Shown: one piece after another, positions 34,506-42,982 of the stretch
Position numbering within the stretch: the stretch's first letter is position 1
Layout: each line of letters opens with the position of its first letter
NCBI RefSeq assembly: GCF_026342405.1
Contig: NZ_JAPEMU010000004.1
Span: forward strand, 154,457-218,456
Length of the DNA: 64,000 nucleotides
Source: Kitasatospora sp. NBC_00240
GTDB lineage: Bacteria; Actinomycetota; Actinomycetes; Streptomycetales; Streptomycetaceae
Reading direction: 5' to 3'
Notes under the pieces: model-generated
What the model was told of the DNA's origin: nothing
Database searches by the model: none
Seen by the model: only the letters and a program-made list of their open reading frames with translations
Translations under genes and position numbers: made by a program

Positions 34506-35214
34506 CGGGTGAAACCCCAGCCCCGGGCCCCCGCTCCGGGCCCCCGCTCCGGGCCCCCGCTCCGGGCGCCGTCCCCCGCCGCCGCCACCGCCCTCACGCA
34601 GCCCTGTCCGGCACCCTCCGCCCCTGTTACGTGCCCCGCCCCGCGCCCCTGCCTCCCGCCCGACCGCCCGAAGCCGGGCAGCGGCGCGGGCAGCACGAAG
34701 CGGGGCGGGAGGGGGCGGGGCCCGTCCGCCCTACGGCGCGCCCCGCCCCCTCCCGCCCGCCCGGCCCGCCCCGGCCGCCTCCGGCGCCCGCACCGTCGCC
34801 CCGACGGACGGATCCCGGACCCGATCCCGGACCGGATCCCGGACGCCCGGACCCCCGAACGTCCCTGTACGGCGGGCGTGTTGTGCCGGGCCGGACGGCC
34901 GCCGCGCGGGGCCCACCCCGGCCCGCCCGGCACCGGTCCCGACCCGGCACACGGCGAGTATGCGGGCCGCGGCGGGCCCGGCGACTACCTCCGGATTGCC
35001 CCCCTCCGGTGCGGGCCGGACGGCGCCGGTACACGCGGCGGAGGCAGAAAAGGAGAGCACGATGGAAGAGGTGGCCGGACGTCAGAGCCACTGATGATGG
35101 CTCATGGTCACGGTGTGACAAGGCGGTTCACCCGCGGCCGTCCCGGGACAGATCCCCGGGGCACCGAATCGGAGCACGGCTCGGCAGACATGTCCCGGCC
35201 GCCAGGAAAGAGGA
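34506..35214. other. 700-bp gap with a 10-codon ORF
   Basis: GC-rich and non-coding for most of its length, with three copies of GCTCCGGGCCCCC near 34529-34565. At 35062-35094 a short ORF (MEEVAGRQSH, stop) follows a strong ribosome binding site (AAAAGGAGAG, 6 bp spacing). It may be a leader peptide for the hydrolase gene 120 bp downstream or the beginning of a deleted gene. Confidence 0.45.
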
Positions 35215-36162
35215 ATGGGAACAGTGACCACGAACACGCCCGAGGAGGGCACGCCGGCAACGGGCGCGGCCGTCCCCACCGACGCCGAGCTCGCGCAGTC
35301 GCTGGCCGGGAACTTCCGCAGCGACCACATCACCGTGGAGGGCCTGCGCCTGCACTACGTCGCCGGCGGGGAGGGCAGGCCGCTGGTGCTGCTGCCCGGC
35401 TGGCCGCAGACCTGGTGGGAGTTCCGCAAGGTGATGCCCGCGCTCGCCGAGGCCGGCCGCCGGGTGATCGTGCTGGACCTGCCCGGCATGGGCGGCTCGG
35501 ACAAGCCCGCCGGCGGATACGACAAGAAGACGATGGCCGGCGTCGTCCACGGGTTCATCCGCGCCCTGGGCTACGACCAGGTCGACATCGCCGGCCACGA
35601 CGTGGGCTCGCAGGTCGCCTTCAGCTTCGCGGCCAACCACCCGCAGGCCGTCCGCAAGGTCGCGCTGCTGGACGTGCTGCACCCCGACGCCTCGCTCTAC
35701 CAGATCCCGATGCTCCCGGCGCCGGGCATGCCCTTCCACCCGTGGTGGTTCGCCTTCAACTCGGTCGCCGGCCTGCCCGAGCAACTGCTCGCCGGACGCG
35801 CCCGCCACCTGGTGGACTGGGTCTTCGACGGGTTCCTGCTGGACCGCGGCGCCGTCGACGAGCAGGCCCGCGCCGTCTACACCCGCGCCTACGACACCGC
35901 GGACGGGATCCGCGGCGGCAACGGCTGGTACCAGACGTTCGGCCAGGACATCGTGGACCTCGGCACCTACGGCAAGATCGCCGCCCCGGTGCTCGGCCTG
36001 GTCTCCAACCTCGCCGACGGCCTCTTCGCCGCCCAGATGCAGGCCACCCTGCCCACCCAGGCCGGCGACGTGCGGGTCGTCGTGGTCCCCGACGCGGGCC
36101 ACTACTTCGTCGAAGAGGCCCCGCAGGCCGTGATCGACGAGTTCAACACGTTCTTCGCCTGA
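35215..36162 (+). CDS. Epoxide hydrolase-like alpha/beta hydrolase
   Basis: A 315-residue protein with the epoxide hydrolase/dehalogenase pattern: LVLLPGWPQTWWEFRKVMPA (HGWP-like oxyanion loop with P for H), LDLPGMGGSDKP, and a nucleophile elbow VDIAGHDVGSQVAFSFAANH in which Asp replaces Ser (GHDVG). The base is His in VVPDAGHYFVEEAPQAV near the end. An Asp nucleophile implies attack on an epoxide or C-X carbon rather than an ester. ATG 35215 is too close to AGAGG, so GTG 35224 (VTTNTPEEGTPA) may be the real start. It heads a plus-strand run of oxidation/reduction genes with separate promoters. Confidence 0.87.
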   Translation: MGTVTTNTPEEGTPATGAAVPTDAELAQSLAGNFRSDHITVEGLRLHYVAGGEGRPLVLLPGWPQTWWEFRKVMPALAEAGRRVIVLDLPGMGGSDKPAGGYDKKTMAGVVHGFIRALGYDQVDIAGHDVGSQVAFSFAANHPQAVRKVALLDVLHPDASLYQIPMLPAPGMPFHPWWFAFNSVAGLPEQLLAGRARHLVDWVFDGFLLDRGAVDEQARAVYTRAYDTADGIRGGNGWYQTFGQDIVDLGTYGKIAAPVLGLVSNLADGLFAAQMQATLPTQAGDVRVVVVPDAGHYFVEEAPQAVIDEFNTFFA

Positions 36163-36571
36163 CCCGCCCGTCCCCGCCCCGGCCCCTCGCACCGGACCGA
36201 CCCGCCCACCGCCACCGGCGGCAACGGCGGTGACGGCAACGGCCACCGGCAGCCGGCAACGGCACGACCGCGGCGGCGCGGTGCGGGACACCCCGGACCG
36301 GACGCCCCGCACCGGAGCGCGCACCGCGCCCGCCCGCGCCCGCCCGAACACCCCGTACCGACCCCGTACCGACCCCGGCCACGAGCGGCCGCCGACGCGG
36401 CATGCCCGCGTCCGCTCCCGGCCGGGCGGCCGCACCGGGCGGCGGGCGGGCGCCCCCGGTGCCCGGGCGGCGCGGCCCGGGTGCCGGCGCGGTGGCGGGG
36501 GGCGTGATCAGCGGATTCCGACAGATCCAGTTGTTCCGGCTAAATCCAGTAGATCCAGCCAAGGAGAAGGC
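36163..36571. other. Gap before the monooxygenase gene
   Basis: No gene. ATCCAG occurs three times in the 40 bp before the start (36526-36557), making short direct repeats at 17- and 12-bp spacing that could be a regulator's site. The left part is GC-rich. Confidence 0.4.
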
Positions 36572-37756
36572 ATGTCCACTTTCGCCGTCCCGTCCCGGGA
36601 CGACCTGCTGCGGCGGGTGTCGGAGACAGCGCCCGTGCTGCGCTCCCACGCCGCGTGGTCGGCGGAGAACCGCCGGCTGCACGAGGAGACGGTCGAGGCC
36701 CTGAGCGGGGCCGGCCTGTTCCGGATGCGGATCCCGCTGCGCTACGGCGGGTACGAGGCCGACGCGCGGACCATGGTCGACGTGGTCACCGAGGTCGCCC
36801 GCGCCGACGGGTCCGCCGGCTGGGTGCTGGCCAGCTCCCTGATCGCCGGCTGGGGCCTGGGCCTGTTCCCCGACGAGGTCCAGGACGAGGTGTTCGCCGA
36901 CCCCGACGTGCGGGTCTGCGCCACCATCGGACCGGGCACCGCGACGGCCGTCCCCGTCCCCGGCGGCATCCTGGTCAACGGCTCCTGGCCGTTCATCAGC
37001 GGCGCCCTGAGCAGCCAGTGGCAGCAGAGCGCGGCGATCTTCCTCGACCCGGCCGGGCAGCCCTACCCCGTGATGGCGCCCGTCCCGATGGCGGAGCTGG
37101 AGATCGTCGACGACTGGCACACCAGCGGCCTGCGCGGCACCGGCAGCGTCACCACCACCGCCAAGGACGTGTTCATCCCCCAGGAGCGCGTCCTGCCCGC
37201 GCCCGCCGTCCTCGGCGGCCAGTCCGTCTCCAAGCTCAACGCCGACACCCCGATGTACCGCGCCCCGTTCATCGTGGTCGGCGCCGCCACCACCGTCGGC
37301 GTCGCGGTCGGCCTGGCCCACGCCGTCCAGGACGCCTTCTTCGAGCGGCTGCCCGGACGCAAGATCGCCTACACCGAGTACCCCAGCCAGAGCGAGGCCC
37401 CGGTCACCCACCTGCGGGTCGCCGAAGCCGCCATGAAGATCGACGAGGCCCAGTTCCACGCCCAGCGCCTGGCCGCCCTCGTCGACGCCAAGTGCGCCTC
37501 CGGCGACAGCTGGGAGATGACCGAACGCGCCCGCAGCCGCGCCGACGAGGGCGCAGCCGCCCGCCTCACCCTGGAGGCCGCGCAGATCCTGGCCGGCTCC
37601 AGCGGCGGCTCCTCCGCCTACACCAAGGTCCCGTTGCAGCGCATGGTCGGCGACCTCCAGACCTTCAACCTGCACGCCATGATGAACCCCGACGTCAACG
37701 CCGAGACCTACGGCCGCGTCCTGTGCGGGCTGGAGCCCAACACCTACTACATCTGA
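36572..37756 (+). CDS. Acyl-CoA-dehydrogenase-fold flavin monooxygenase
   Basis: A 394-residue protein with the three-part acyl-CoA dehydrogenase fold: N-terminal helices (RRLHEETVEALSGAGLFRMR, IPLRYGGYEADARTMVDVVT), a middle beta domain (VNGSWPFISGALSSQWQQSA) and C-terminal helices. Lacking the catalytic Glu of dehydrogenases and carrying DWHTSGLRGTGSVTTTAKDV, it matches group D FMNH2-dependent monooxygenases (HsaA, HpaB and DszC relatives), which hydroxylate aromatics using flavin from a separate reductase. No flavin reductase is nearby, but the F420-type reductase follows. The ATG has AAGGAGAAGG 5 bp upstream. Substrate unknown. Confidence 0.87.
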   Translation: MSTFAVPSRDDLLRRVSETAPVLRSHAAWSAENRRLHEETVEALSGAGLFRMRIPLRYGGYEADARTMVDVVTEVARADGSAGWVLASSLIAGWGLGLFPDEVQDEVFADPDVRVCATIGPGTATAVPVPGGILVNGSWPFISGALSSQWQQSAAIFLDPAGQPYPVMAPVPMAELEIVDDWHTSGLRGTGSVTTTAKDVFIPQERVLPAPAVLGGQSVSKLNADTPMYRAPFIVVGAATTVGVAVGLAHAVQDAFFERLPGRKIAYTEYPSQSEAPVTHLRVAEAAMKIDEAQFHAQRLAALVDAKCASGDSWEMTERARSRADEGAAARLTLEAAQILAGSSGGSSAYTKVPLQRMVGDLQTFNLHAMMNPDVNAETYGRVLCGLEPNTYYI

Positions 37757-38082
37757 GCACCGGCCGGCCGGGCCCGGCGTCCGGGCACCGCACCTCGTAA
37801 TTCCGGTGCCGGTGACCGGAGTTCGGGACCCGGGCCGGGGGCGGTGGCCGGCTTTCGACGGTGGCCGGGGCGGTGGCGGTGCCCGGCCACCGCCACCGCC
37901 GGACCGCGCCCCCGGCCGCCCCGGCCCCGCCTGCCCCGGCCCCGGCCGCCGGCCGGCGGCCGGCGGCCGGCGGGCGTCGCCCCGATCCGTCGTCCCGGCC
38001 GCCCGCACGGCCGCCCGCACGACGGGCCGCCCGCCGGCACCCCAATGACCACAAGTCCCAACCCACGAAAAGGAACCGAGAC
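37757..38082. other. Gap with possible terminator
   Basis: Near 37799-37824 an imperfect inverted repeat (AATTCCGGT ... ACCGGAGTT) may end the monooxygenase transcript. The remainder is GC-only repeats of CCGGCGG type (37940-37970). No gene. Confidence 0.4.
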
Positions 38083-38799
38083 ATGCCCACCCTTGGAATC
38101 ATCGGCAGCGGAAGCATGGGTACGGCCATCGCGAGGCTCGCGGTCGCCGCGGACGTCAAGGTCGCGATCGCCAACTCCCGCGGCCCCGAGACCCTCACCG
38201 CGCTCGTCAGCGAGCTCGGCCCGCTGGCCGGCGCCGGCACCGTCGAGCAGATCGCCCAGGACGCCGACCTCATCGTGCTGGCCGTGCCGATCCTCGCCTA
38301 CCGCAGCGTCCCGGCCGCGCCGCTGCGCGGCCACACCGTGCTCGACACCAGCAACTACTACCCGATCCGCGACGGCCGGATCCCCGAGCTGGACTCCGAG
38401 AAGCTGACCACCAGCGAACTGGTGCAGCAGCACCTGGAGGGCGCGCACCTGGTGAAGGCGTTCGGCAACATCCTCGCCCACCACATCACCCAGCTCGCCC
38501 GCCCCAGCGGCGCCCCCGATCGCACCGCCCTGCCCATCGCCGGCGACCACGCCGCGGCCAACACCGCCGCCGCGGCCCTCGTCGACCGGATCGGCTTCGA
38601 CACCCTCGACACCGGCCCGCTCGCCGACAGCTGGCGCTTCGAGCCCGAGACCACCGCCTACACCTGGCTCTACATGGCCGACCAGAACACCGCCTTCGAG
38701 GACCGCTTCGAGGCCCCCGGCGCGCCCTTCCCGATCGCCTCGCTGCGCACCGCCCTGCTGGACGTCAAGCGCGTGCGGGTCGCCGAACGCACCTTCTGA
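38083..38799 (+). CDS. F420-type NADP-binding oxidoreductase
   Basis: A 238-residue protein. MPTLGIIGSGSMGTAIARLA is the Rossmann GxGxxG motif, with NSRGPETL placed as the NADP phosphate site (S-R). ADLIVLAVPILAYRSVP and LDTSNYYPIRDGRIPELDSE follow, where 'NYY..RDG' is the mark of NADPH-dependent F420 reductases and their relatives. HLVKAFGNILAHHITQ and DRTALPIAGDHAAANTAAAA match the second half. It probably reduces a cofactor or small substrate with NADPH, possibly F420, which Streptomyces make. The ATG has AAAGGAACC about 10 bp upstream. It follows the flavin-type monooxygenase in the same direction. Confidence 0.87.
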   Translation: MPTLGIIGSGSMGTAIARLAVAADVKVAIANSRGPETLTALVSELGPLAGAGTVEQIAQDADLIVLAVPILAYRSVPAAPLRGHTVLDTSNYYPIRDGRIPELDSEKLTTSELVQQHLEGAHLVKAFGNILAHHITQLARPSGAPDRTALPIAGDHAAANTAAAALVDRIGFDTLDTGPLADSWRFEPETTAYTWLYMADQNTAFEDRFEAPGAPFPIASLRTALLDVKRVRVAERTF

Positions 38800-39206
38800 C
38801 CCCGCACCACCACGCACCACCGCGCACCACCGCGCACCGACACCGACCTCCCCGTCAGGGTGGGTGCGCGGCGCACCGGCGGGGCGGCGGCGGGGCAGCG
38901 GGGCGGCGGGCCACGAACGGGTGAACGCGGCGCACCCGCACCTGTCCAAGGCCGCGCCGCGCCCGTTCCCCGTCCCGCAGCACCCCGGCCGCCGGGTCCC
39001 GGCCGGCCGGGACCGAAGGACCGTACCGGGCAGGGTGGTTGGTCCACCCGGCCCGGACGTCCGCCGGCCCCGGCCGCGGGCCACGGCGCGGACCCGTCCC
39101 GCTCCGTGCGGCGCTCCCGCGGTCCGCGTGCCGCGGTGGTGCGCCCGCCGGGCGCATGACATATTGCTGGGCACACAACCGAGCCAGGTCCCGGGGGGAC
39201 ACACCG
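38800..39206. other. Gap with a GCACCACCGC repeat
   Basis: Four imperfect copies of GCACCACCGC at 38805-38836, then GC-rich non-coding sequence. A CATATT near 39159 could be the -10 of the GFA gene. Confidence 0.4.
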
Positions 39207-39617
39207 ATGAGCGACACCGACCAGCAGCAGACCCACACCGGCGGCTGCCTCTGCGGGGGGATCAGGTTCACCGCCACCGGCGCGCCCTTCTACCCCCATG
39301 TGTGCAGCTGCGACCACTGCAAGAAGCTCTCCGGCGGCCCGATGATGACCTGGGTGGGGTTCCCCCTGAAGGGCTTCAGCTGGGACGGCGAGGGCGGCGA
39401 ACCCACCTGGTACGCGGAGTTCCCCGGTGCCGGACGCGGGTTCTGCCCCACCTGCGGAAGCCGGCTGTGCGCACTGGACGACGGCTCGGACGCGGTCTTC
39501 GTCACCCTGATGAGCCTCGACCGGCACGCCCTCGTGCCGGAGAACCAGCACTTTCGCGACGACGCCGTCAGCTGGCTCCCCCAGGTGCCGCACAAGGACC
39601 CCGCCCCCACCCCCTGA
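39207..39617 (+). CDS. GFA-family zinc protein
   Basis: A 136-residue protein of the glutathione-dependent formaldehyde-activating (GFA/CENP-V) family. It keeps all zinc motifs: GGCLCGGIRF (C14 xx C16 type), HVCSCDHCKKLSG and GFCPTCGSRL. Family members bind two zinc ions and accelerate glutathione-aldehyde adducts in some bacteria; actinomycetes lack glutathione, so the role here is unclear. The ATG is preceded by GGGGGG 7-12 bp upstream. It faces the quinone oxidoreductase gene (convergent). Confidence 0.87.
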   Translation: MSDTDQQQTHTGGCLCGGIRFTATGAPFYPHVCSCDHCKKLSGGPMMTWVGFPLKGFSWDGEGGEPTWYAEFPGAGRGFCPTCGSRLCALDDGSDAVFVTLMSLDRHALVPENQHFRDDAVSWLPQVPHKDPAPTP

Positions 39618-39662
39618 GCCGGGCGCCGCGGCGGGGGCGCAGCCGACGGGGGCGGTGCCCGG

Positions 39663-40634
39663 TCAGGGGATCAGCAGCAGCTTGCCGATCGAGCGGCGCT
39701 CCTCGAGGTCGGCGTGCGCGGTGGCGGCCTGCGCCAGCGGGTAGGTGGCGCCGATCGGGACGGTCACGCCGTCCGTGTGCACCCAGGAGAACACCTCCTG
39801 GGCGCGGGTGAGCAGTTCCTCGCGGGTGGTGATGAAGTCGGGCAGGGTGGGGCGGATCAGCCGGATCGAGCCCCGCGCGCCCGGCCCCATGTCCAGCGGG
39901 GGGACCACGCCGCTGGGCTGTCCGTAGAGTGCCAGGGTGCCGCCGATGCGCAGGGACGCCACGCTGCCGTCGAAGGTGGCGACCCCGACACCGTCGTAGA
40001 CCACGTCCACGCCGCGGCCCTGGGTCAGCCGGGCCACCTCCGCGACGAAGTCGACCTCGGTGTAGCGGATGACCTCCTGCGCGCCCGCCTTGCGGACCGC
40101 CTCCTCCTTGGCCGCGTTGGAGACCGTGCCGATCACGCGGGCGCCCAGCAGTCGCAGCACCTGGGTCAGCAGGAGGCCCACGCCGCCGGCGGCGGCGTGC
40201 ACCAGGGCCGTCTCGCCCGCGCGCACCGGGTGGCTGTCCCGGGTCAGGTAGTGGACGGCGAGGCCCTGCAGGAACACCCCGGCGGCCTGCTCGGCGCTCA
40301 GTCCGGCGGGCACCGCCACGACGCGTTCGGCGGGTGCCACGACGTGCTGCGCGTAGGCGCCCGGTGCCGACACCTCCATCGTGACGACCAGGTCCCCCAC
40401 CGCGACGCCGTCGACACCGGCGCCCAGGGCGGCCACCACTCCCGCACACTCCAGTCCGGGCACGAACGGAACGGGTCGTGGATAAAGTCCGCTCCGCTCG
40501 TAGAGATCGTGGTAATTCACGCCGATCGCCGCCACGTCGATCAGTACCTCGCCCGGGCCGGGAGTCGGGACGTCCCGGTCTGTCGACACCAAAGCCCCAG
40601 GACCGCCGGTCCCGTTCACCACAACAGCACGCAT
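39663..40634 (-). CDS. Zinc-free quinone oxidoreductase (MDR family)
   Basis: A 323-residue medium-chain dehydrogenase/reductase. The N-terminal GroES-like half has AIGVNYHDLYERSGLYPRPV and PFVPGLECAGVV, the quinone oxidoreductase pattern ('GvN..D...R.G.Y' and 'P...G.E.aG.V'). The NADPH site is TALVHAAAGGVGLLLTQVLR (AxxGGVG). No zinc-binding Cys/His set, as in crotonase/QOR-type enzymes. It reduces quinones or enones with NADPH. The ATG has GGAGGG 13-18 bp upstream. Neighbouring enzymes fit a small-molecule detoxification or tailoring role. Confidence 0.9.
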   Translation of the reverse strand: MRAVVVNGTGGPGALVSTDRDVPTPGPGEVLIDVAAIGVNYHDLYERSGLYPRPVPFVPGLECAGVVAALGAGVDGVAVGDLVVTMEVSAPGAYAQHVVAPAERVVAVPAGLSAEQAAGVFLQGLAVHYLTRDSHPVRAGETALVHAAAGGVGLLLTQVLRLLGARVIGTVSNAAKEEAVRKAGAQEVIRYTEVDFVAEVARLTQGRGVDVVYDGVGVATFDGSVASLRIGGTLALYGQPSGVVPPLDMGPGARGSIRLIRPTLPDFITTREELLTRAQEVFSWVHTDGVTVPIGATYPLAQAATAHADLEERRSIGKLLLIP

Positions 40635-40878
40635 CTTCTTTTTCCCTCCGAAGGTCGTGACTCGAATGTATGCAGCGCCCCGGACCATCACTTCTTCCGA
40701 ATTGCCCCCCACCGTCCCGGTGTTACGCCTTCGTGCGGGAAATCGGATCCCTCACCCCGTCCGGCGCTTCCACCAGACAAGCCCCACCGCTCCCACGGAT
40801 GTGCCCCGCGCGCCCGCCGGCGGGCACGGACGGCGGGACGGACGGCGGGCGCGGACAGCGGGCGCTTCGGTGACGGGC

Positions 40879-41118
40879 GCTCAGGCGCCGGGCGCTCAGG
40901 CGCCGTACGCTCAGGCGCCGTACGCTCAGGCGCCGTACGCTCAGGCGCCGTACGCTCAGGCGCCGTACGCTCAGGCGCCGTACGCTCAGGCGCCGTACGC
41001 TCAGGCGCCGTACGCTCAGGCGCCGTACGCTCAGGCGCCGTACGCTCAGGCGCCGTACGCTCAGGCGCCGTACGCTCAGGCGCCGTACGCTCAGGCGCCG
41101 TACGCTCAGGCGCCGTAC
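40879..41118. repeat. Tandem repeat, 16 copies of a 15-bp unit
   Basis: Sixteen consecutive units of GCTCAGGCGCCGTAC in perfect register; only the first differs (GGGC for GTAC). The array ends in a broken copy (GCGAGGCGCC). As 15 is divisible by 3, frames remain open: the plus strand reads AQAPY over and over, the minus strand VRRLS. Neither has a credible start or flanking domain, and the plus frame would run into the TetR gene on the other strand. It fills the space between the quinone oxidoreductase and TetR genes. Confidence 0.97.
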
Positions 41119-41221
41119 GCGAGGCGCCGGCGCCGCCCCGGGTGCCGGCACCGGCATCCCGGCGTGTGCGGGGGCGCCCGGCGCGGAACCCGCCTTCGGG
41201 AGGATGGGACGGGACGACCGG

Positions 41222-41794
41222 TCAGCGGGGGCGCAGCCCGTCGAGGACGACCTCGAGGATCCGCTCCCGGGCCGCCGGGTCCGCTGCGAGCTGTTCCATC
41301 GCCTTGGTCGTGCCGGTCAGCAGGGCGATCAGTTCGGGCAGGCCCAGGTCGGGGCGGACCGCTGCGGCCCGTTGTGCCCCGGCCAGCAGTTCGGTCAGCT
41401 GTTCCTTGATCACCGTGCTCGACTCCCGCAGGGCGGAGTGCGCGTCCATGCCGGCCGCGGCGAGTGCCCGGGTGAACTCGTCCTTGCCCGCGGACTGTTC
41501 GACCACCAGGCGGAAGCAGTCGAAGAAGGCGTCGGCGGGCCGGGATTCGGCGGCCAGCCGTGTGGTGCGGGCCGCCAGTGTCTCCAGCCTGCTCACCATC
41601 ACCGCCTCCAGCAGGGCCTCTTTGGTCGGGAAGTGCCGGAAGAGCGTGCCGACCCCGACCCCGGCGGCCCGGGCGATCTCCTCGGTGGTGACGGCGACGC
41701 CCCGGGTGGTGAACTCCTGGGTGGCGATGTCCAGCAGTCTGGCCCGGTTGCGGGCCGCGTCCGCGCGCAGCGGGCGTTGTCGGTCGCCGGTCAT
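41222..41794 (-). CDS. TetR-family repressor
   Basis: A 190-residue regulator with the TetR helix-turn-helix at the N-terminus: NRARLLDIATQEFTTRGVAV then TTEEIARAAGVGVGTLFRHF, followed by PTKEALLEAVMVSRLETLAA. The C-terminal ligand domain has no recognisable sub-family. It is divergent from the SnoaL-like gene (123 bp between starts), and an inverted repeat sits between them, so it probably controls both. Confidence 0.9.
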   Translation of the reverse strand: MTGDRQRPLRADAARNRARLLDIATQEFTTRGVAVTTEEIARAAGVGVGTLFRHFPTKEALLEAVMVSRLETLAARTTRLAAESRPADAFFDCFRLVVEQSAGKDEFTRALAAAGMDAHSALRESSTVIKEQLTELLAGAQRAAAVRPDLGLPELIALLTGTTKAMEQLAADPAARERILEVVLDGLRPR

Positions 41795-41868
41795 GCCTGT
41801 CTTCCCTTCACGGTCGGCGGCCGGAGGGCCGCCCTGGACAACCGGATTCGCCGGTCCGTATCGTTCTT

Positions 41869-41888
41869 ACCGGAGTCGCCAGTCCGGT
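41869..41888. promoter_or_regulatory. Candidate TetR operator
   Basis: ACCGGA (41869-41874), an 8-bp spacer, then TCCGGT (41883-41888). A second ACCGGATTCGCCGGT copy lies at 41841-41855 (one mismatch in the arms). Both are in the 123-bp divergent region, which fits TetR autoregulation together with control of the SnoaL-like gene. Confidence 0.55.
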
Positions 41889-41917
41889 TCTGGTGACGAT
41901 CCTGCCGGAGGTTGATC

Positions 41918-42358
41918 ATGTCCGAAACGCTGTCGTCGCGCGAGGTCTTCCTGGAGCTGCTCGCGGGCATCACCGCGGGACGGTTCGCCGAACTGGCCGA
42001 ACTCTATGCCGAGGACGCGGTGGTGGAGACCGTCTTCCAGCCGGTGGGGCCGCGCCGGCTGGAGGGGCGGGCCGTGCTGCGGGCGCGGTTCGCGGAGGTC
42101 GCCGCGCACTCGCCGCTGGATCTGACCGCGAGGAACGTGGTGGTCCGGGAGACCGACGACCCGGAGGTGGTCGTCGCCGAGTGGGACTACCAGGTGCACC
42201 ACCGGGAGAGCGGGCGGGCCTTCGAGGCCGCAAACATCCAGGTGCTGCGGGTGCGCGACGGCCTGATCGTCCACAGCCGGGACTACCACGACCACCTGGC
42301 CCTCGCGACGGCCGGCGGCAACCTGCCGCAGCTGGTGGCGGCACTGGAGGGCGAGTAG
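41918..42358 (+). CDS. SnoaL-like protein
   Basis: A 146-residue NTF2-fold protein: REVFLELLAGITAGRFAELA, ELYAEDAVVETVFQPVGPRR and VVAEWDYQVHHRESGRAFEA, ending RVRDGLIVHSRDYHDHLALA, where 'RDY.D' is a common SnoaL-like active-site stretch. Possible roles include isomerisation, hydration or binding of a small molecule. The ATG (41918) has CCGGAGG 8 bp upstream; a TTG two codons earlier is less likely. It is under divergent control with the TetR gene. Confidence 0.87.
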   Translation: MSETLSSREVFLELLAGITAGRFAELAELYAEDAVVETVFQPVGPRRLEGRAVLRARFAEVAAHSPLDLTARNVVVRETDDPEVVVAEWDYQVHHRESGRAFEAANIQVLRVRDGLIVHSRDYHDHLALATAGGNLPQLVAALEGE

Positions 42359-42443
42359 CGCGAAATAAGGGGCCCCGGGGACCGGCTGCGGGAGCCGGGA
42401 GCCGGGGGCCGGGTCGGCGGCGTGCCCGGGCCGCCGCGGGCGC

Positions 42444-42827
42444 TCAGAGGGGCCGGACCCGGGCCCGCAGAAGGCAGAATTCGTTGCCCTCCGGGTCGGC
42501 CAGGACGTGCCAGCTCTCGGTGCCGCTCTGCCCGACGTCGACGGGCCGCGCACCGAGGGCGAGCAGCCGCTCCAACTCCGCGTCCTGGTCCCGGTCGGTG
42601 GCGCTGACGTCGATGTGCAGCCGGAGCTTGCCGGTGCGCGGGTCGCCGCCGGGGCTGAGGACCAGGGTGGGCTGCGGGCCGCCGAACCCGGCGTCGGGCG
42701 GCCCGATCTCGATGCTCCCGTCGTCCTCCCGGCCGAGTTCCCGGTACCCGAGGACCTCGCTCCAGAACGCGGCGAGCCGCTCGGCGTCGACGCAGTCGAT
42801 GACCAGCTCACTGATGCGGCATGCCAT
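42444..42827 (-). CDS. VOC-fold (glyoxalase-like) protein
   Basis: A 127-residue single VOC protein. It starts MACRISELVIDCVDAERLAA and ends WHVLADPEGNEFCLLRARVR, the same C-terminal pattern as the two-domain gene at 17389-18126. Internal KLRLHIDVSATDRDQDAELE. The expected His and Glu for a metal are present. Ligand unknown. The codon bias is normal. The start at 42827 fits the family better than the ATG six codons upstream. Confidence 0.85.
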   Translation of the reverse strand: MACRISELVIDCVDAERLAAFWSEVLGYRELGREDDGSIEIGPPDAGFGGPQPTLVLSPGGDPRTGKLRLHIDVSATDRDQDAELERLLALGARPVDVGQSGTESWHVLADPEGNEFCLLRARVRPL

Positions 42828-42982
42828 GCCCGCCAGTGTACGCAAGCCCCCGGAGGCGGCTGACGGGTCGTCCGCCGCCCGGCCGGGCCCCGGATCTCGA
42901 CACCGGAGCCGGCCGGACGTGCGACGGGGCCGGCGTCGGCTCGCTACGGTGGAAGGGTGCCGTCTGCCGCTCGGGAGGTCCG

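Noticed and set aside
40879..41118. CRISPR array
   Set aside because: The repeats are directly adjacent without unique spacers, and there are no cas genes.
40657..41409. A plus-strand protein with AQAPY repeats
   Set aside because: It has no good start, its C-terminal part is antisense to the TetR gene, and the repeat is explained by tandem DNA expansion in a period divisible by 3.
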